Part shown: positions 15,531 through 17,795 of the stretch, piece by piece
Layout of the letters: each line of letters opens with the position of its first letter
Numbering within the stretch: the first letter of the stretch is position 1
Assembly: GCA_900314165.1 (NCBI GenBank)
Contig: OMUE01000211.1
Location: 1-17,795, forward strand
Length of the DNA: 17,795 nucleotides
Direction: 5' to 3'
From: an uncultured Acidaminococcus sp.
GTDB lineage: Bacteria > Bacillota_C > Negativicutes > Acidaminococcales > Acidaminococcaceae
Position numbers and translations under genes: made by a program
Notes under the pieces: model-generated
Told to the model about the DNA's origin: nothing
Databases searched by the model: none
Seen by the model: only the letters and a program-made list of their open reading frames with translations

Positions 15531-16124
15531 ATGGGGATTGTAAATCAAATTACGGATCATATCGCAGGCTGGCAGGCCTATCTGGCTACGGATGCAGGAC
15601 GGCTCCAGGCCTGGCCATACCTTGTGCGTGCTCTCGAGGTGCTCGTCGTCCTGGTAGTCCTGCTGCTGCTGTTGTACCATTTCCGGGTGCATCAGGTCCG
15701 CCAGCAGCGGTCCATCAAATACCGGATCGGTAAGCTGGTGGCCCACCTGTGCGACACCTATGACTGCCTGGAGGACATCGATCTCCCTAACGGCATCGTG
15801 TACAGCTATGAATTCCATAACAGTGACCTGGAGGAGGTCTCCAGGCCTCTGAATACCATGCAGGATCTGGTTGGACCCCTGCATCCTGAGGATGCCGTAA
15901 AATATCCGGATGAAGTCTTGAAATCCCTCATAGAAAGAGCTATGAAGACCTGTTCCCAGGTAGAATTCACAGTCCGGGAACGGCAGAAGGACGGCACGTA
16001 CCAATGGGTGTCCTGCCTGTTCCAAGGTATCAAGAGGGACAAGGCCCACAGCCGCAGCTGCCTGCTCCTGAAGCACCGGGTCAATGACCTGCGCTCCCAG
16101 GAACTGGACCAGGCAAGAAAGTAG
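15531..16124 (+). CDS. Membrane-anchored orphan PAS-domain protein
   Basis: A 197-residue protein that I do not recognise as a named family. A very hydrophobic segment at 34-50 (LEVLVVLVVLLLLLYH) anchors it. The remainder, about 55-190, is predicted to be cytoplasmic and looks like a PAS_3-type fold: LHPEDAVKYPDEVLKSLIE (117-135) followed by QVEFTVRERQKDGTYQWVS (143-161), which matches the HPED and E-x-R-x-x-x-DG-x-Y-x-W-V pattern of PAS domains in GGDEF proteins. No kinase, GGDEF, EAL or DNA-binding domain follows; it ends in a charged helix at 197. AAGGAG lies 9 nt before the ATG. It sits between the S41 protease and nfo (gap 9 bp). It could be a sensor acting through protein contact, or the remnant of a longer signalling protein. 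Confidence 0.72.
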   Translation: MGIVNQITDHIAGWQAYLATDAGRLQAWPYLVRALEVLVVLVVLLLLLYHFRVHQVRQQRSIKYRIGKLVAHLCDTYDCLEDIDLPNGIVYSYEFHNSDLEEVSRPLNTMQDLVGPLHPEDAVKYPDEVLKSLIERAMKTCSQVEFTVRERQKDGTYQWVSCLFQGIKRDKAHSRSCLLLKHRVNDLRSQELDQARK

Positions 16125-16133
16125 GAAAAGCTC

Positions 16134-16991
16134 ATGCTCCATATCGGTTGTCATTTATCGTCCTCCAAGGGCTTTGCCGCCATGGGCCGTACGGCTCTGT
16201 CCATTGGCGCAGACACCTTTGCCTACTTCACCCGTAATCCCCGGGGCAGCAAGGCCAAGGATCTGGACCCTAAGGACGTGGCCAAATTCATAGACCTGTG
16301 GCAGGGGAACAGCACCATTCCCCTAGTAGCCCATGCCCCTTATACTCTGAATCCCTGCTCCAGCAAGGAGGACGTGCGGACCTTTGCCCGGGAAACCCTG
16401 GAAGACGACCTGGTCAAACTGAACGCCATTCCCAACACCTATTACAACATGCACCCCGGCAACCATCTGGGCCAGGGTGCGGAGGCAGGCATCGCTCTGT
16501 TGGCAGAGTGCCTGAACCAGGTGCTGCCCAAAGCCGGCCACGTGACCCTGCTGCTGGAAACCATGGCGGGCAAGGGCACGGAAGTGGGCCGAACCTTTGA
16601 GGAACTGGCCGCCGTCATTGCCCGGCTGGATGAGCCGGAAAAAGTAGGGGTGTGCCTGGATACCTGCCACGTGTGGGACGGAGGCTACGACATCGCCGGG
16701 GACCTGGACGGAGTGCTGCAGCATTTCGACGAGGTCCTGGGCCTGGACCGCCTGAAAGCCATCCATCTCAACGATAGCAAAAATCCTCTGGGGGCCCACA
16801 AAGACCGACACGAATGCCTGGGCAAAGGCTGCCTGGGCCTGGACACCCTGGCCTGTGTGGTCAATCATCCCGCCCTCCAAGGCAAACCCTTCATCCTGGA
16901 GACGCCCAACGATCTGGAAGGGTATGCGGGAGAAATAGCGTTGATGAGAGCGAAGAGCGACGTACGATGTACGACGGACGACATACGATAG
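16134..16991 (+). CDS. nfo: Endonuclease IV (AP endonuclease) with a repeat-derived C-terminal tail
   Basis: A 285-residue class II AP endonuclease that nicks DNA 5' of abasic sites in base excision repair. All nine metal ligands of the tri-zinc site can be found: His67, His107, Glu142, Asp176, His179, His211, Asp224, His226 and Glu256. The family signatures MHPGNHLGQG, LLLETMAGKGTEVG, CLDTCHVWDGGYD and FILETPNDLEGY are intact. The start is ATG 16134, with AGGA about 7 nt upstream. The natural end is near ALMRAK (about 274). The last ten residues (DVRCTTDDIR, from base 16959) and the stop codon TAG 16989-16991 are encoded by the left arm of a palindromic repeat. The catalytic core should not be affected. 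It is the last gene of the prfB-led run. Confidence 0.94.
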   Translation: MLHIGCHLSSSKGFAAMGRTALSIGADTFAYFTRNPRGSKAKDLDPKDVAKFIDLWQGNSTIPLVAHAPYTLNPCSSKEDVRTFARETLEDDLVKLNAIPNTYYNMHPGNHLGQGAEAGIALLAECLNQVLPKAGHVTLLLETMAGKGTEVGRTFEELAAVIARLDEPEKVGVCLDTCHVWDGGYDIAGDLDGVLQHFDEVLGLDRLKAIHLNDSKNPLGAHKDRHECLGKGCLGLDTLACVVNHPALQGKPFILETPNDLEGYAGEIALMRAKSDVRCTTDDIR

Positions 16992-17080
16992 AGGAACAAA
17001 CCGTCTTACGCCGGTTTGATTATGTTCCACGCGAAGCGTGGTTCCTATATCGTCAGTCGTCGGTCGGCTGTCGTATGTCC
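16958..17080. repeat. Imperfect palindromic repeat element, MITE- or REP-like
   Basis: Two 40-bp arms, 16958-16997 and 17041-17080, are inverted copies that match at about 30 of 40 positions without gaps by hand alignment. The 43-bp centre contains two further hairpins: CAAACCG 16997-17003 with CGGTTTG 17012-17018, and CCACGC 17027-17032 with GCGTGG 17036-17041 around GAA. The arms are rich in CGACGTACGA-type words, unlike the surrounding AT-rich DNA and unlike the coding sequence. There is no open reading frame of its own and no T-tract. It looks like a mobile or amplified non-autonomous intergenic element that landed on the 3' end of nfo. Confidence 0.75.
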
Positions 17081-17154
17081 TTATCCATGCATCAAATAAG
17101 CTTTCTCTAATGTTAAAAATAATCCTTCTTATATTACCCCCTATGAATCTAGTA

Positions 17155-17163
17155 TGTTATAAT
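17155..17163 (+). promoter_or_regulatory. Extended -10 promoter of the carboxyltransferase gene
   Basis: TGTTATAAT at 17155-17163 is a perfect extended -10 (TGnTATAAT). The best -35 match 18 bp upstream is poor (TTACCC, 17134-17139), which is usual for extended -10 promoters. The leader to the ATG at 17225 is about 55 nt, AT-rich, and I see no riboswitch in it. Confidence 0.6.
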
Positions 17164-17224
17164 TATCTTATGTAATATGTCGATAGTGACTCAAAAGTCT
17201 TTAAATGTATTAGGAGGTTGACTC

Positions 17225-17795
17225 ATGAACAATCCGAACCCCGTAAAAATCGTGGAAACGGTATTACGCGATGGGCATCAATCCATCTGCGCTACCAGAA
17301 TGCGCACCAGCGACATGATCCCTGTCCTGGAAGCTCTGGATGACTGCGGCTTCTATGCACTGGAGGCCTGGGGCGGCGCTACGTTTGACTCCTGCCTGCG
17401 TTTCCTGAACGAAGATCCCTGGGAAAGACTGAAGACCATCCGCAGACACGTGAAGAAGACGAAACTTCAGATGCTGCTCCGCGGCCAGAACCTGCTGGGT
17501 TACAACCACTATGCAGATGACGTAGTACGGGAATTCGTAAGACGCTCCGTAGCCAACGGCATCGACATCATCCGCGTATTCGATGCTTTCAACGATACCC
17601 GGAACCTGGAAACCGCACTGAAAGCCACGAAAGCTGCCGGCGCACATGCCCAGGGCTGCCTGGTGTACACCATCAGCCCCGTCCACAAGGACAGCGACTT
17701 CGTAAAACTGGCTAAAGAACTGGTAGAAATGGGCGCAGATTCCATCTGCATCAAAGATATGTCCGGCCTGCTGGCTCCTTATGCAGCTTACAACC
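17225..17795 (+). CDS. Biotin-dependent carboxyltransferase subunit (pyruvate carboxylase B / OadA / transcarboxylase 5S type), N-terminal part
   Basis: The first 190 codons of a carboxyltransferase that moves a carboxyl group between carboxybiotin and pyruvate or oxaloacetate. The gene runs off the right edge. The HMGL-like barrel is clear: VETVLRDGHQS with metal ligand Asp16, GGATFDSCLRF, LLRGQNLLGY, RVFDAFNDTRN, and Lys177 in CIKDM, the position of the carbamylated metal-binding lysine in the family. TAGGAGGT (17211-17218) lies 6 nt before the ATG. The missing C-terminus would show whether a biotinyl domain is attached (oxaloacetate decarboxylase alpha or pyruvate carboxylase B) or not (transcarboxylase 5S), so no symbol is given. 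It has its own promoter and is not part of the nfo operon. It probably serves anaplerosis or sodium-coupled decarboxylation. Confidence 0.88.
   Translation, partial: MNNPNPVKIVETVLRDGHQSICATRMRTSDMIPVLEALDDCGFYALEAWGGATFDSCLRFLNEDPWERLKTIRRHVKKTKLQMLLRGQNLLGYNHYADDVVREFVRRSVANGIDIIRVFDAFNDTRNLETALKATKAAGAHAQGCLVYTISPVHKDSDFVKLAKELVEMGADSICIKDMSGLLAPYAAYN

Noticed and set aside
16814..17110. A 98-codon plus-strand frame that runs through the repeat
   Set aside because: It is out of frame with nfo, overlaps its conserved C-terminal half, has no ribosome-binding site and encodes only translated repeat sequence at its end.
17188..17199. GACT-CAAA-AGTC hairpin in the leader of the carboxyltransferase gene
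   Set aside because: The stem is only four base pairs, with no T-tract and no overlap with the ribosome-binding site; it is likely to be chance.

Overview
The window looks like a chromosomal stretch from a Negativicute (diderm Firmicute), most probably an Acidaminococcus-like amino-acid fermenter. This rests on the order hpf-secA-prfB-(membrane protein)-csaB-ftsE-ftsX-M23-S41, on CTG- and GAA-rich coding sequence with sharply AT-rich intergenic regions, and on a polar amino-acid ABC transporter and a biotin-dependent carboxyltransferase at the edges. The genus is an inference; the gene families are not in serious doubt. All real genes lie on the + strand. I see no tRNA, rRNA, CRISPR array, prophage or complete insertion sequence.

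Layout. (1) 1-371: the 3' end of an NADP-type isocitrate dehydrogenase gene. (2) 372-690: no protein gene, but a stand-alone transcription unit for a structured non-coding RNA of about 260 nt, with a near-consensus promoter (TTGCAC-17-TATAAT) and a strong intrinsic terminator. (3) 698-3858: an amino-acid ABC transporter operon with two tandem paralogous lipoprotein binding proteins, one permease and one ATPase. The second binding protein has its own promoter, and its ribosome-binding site is complementary to a 13-nt segment just after the first gene. (4) 3977-4577: hpf (long-form ribosome hibernation factor) with a strong terminator. (5) 4576-7186: secA, whose promoter overlaps the hpf terminator. 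(6) 7263-16991: a very compact co-directional run: prfB (no programmed frameshift), a large DUF5693-like membrane protein, csaB, ftsE, ftsX, a coiled-coil M23 peptidase, an S41 processing protease, a membrane-anchored orphan PAS protein and nfo (endonuclease IV). (7) 16958-17080: an imperfect palindromic repeat of about 123 bp that overlaps the 3' end of nfo and supplies its stop codon. (8) 17155-17795: an extended -10 promoter and the first 190 codons of a pyruvate carboxylase / oxaloacetate decarboxylase / transcarboxylase 5S-type subunit.

How the genes fit together. The central block is an envelope and growth module: Sec export (secA), translation termination (prfB), cell-wall polymer pyruvylation (csaB, with the adjacent membrane protein), and septal peptidoglycan cleavage (ftsEX with its probable hydrolase partner, then a processing protease). 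The flanks serve amino-acid uptake and central carbon metabolism. The gene content is mostly ordinary housekeeping. The best candidates for undescribed biology are the stand-alone RNA at about 426-690, the Shine-Dalgarno-sequestering stem between the two binding-protein genes, the palindromic repeat at the end of nfo, and the DUF5693-like/CsaB pair.
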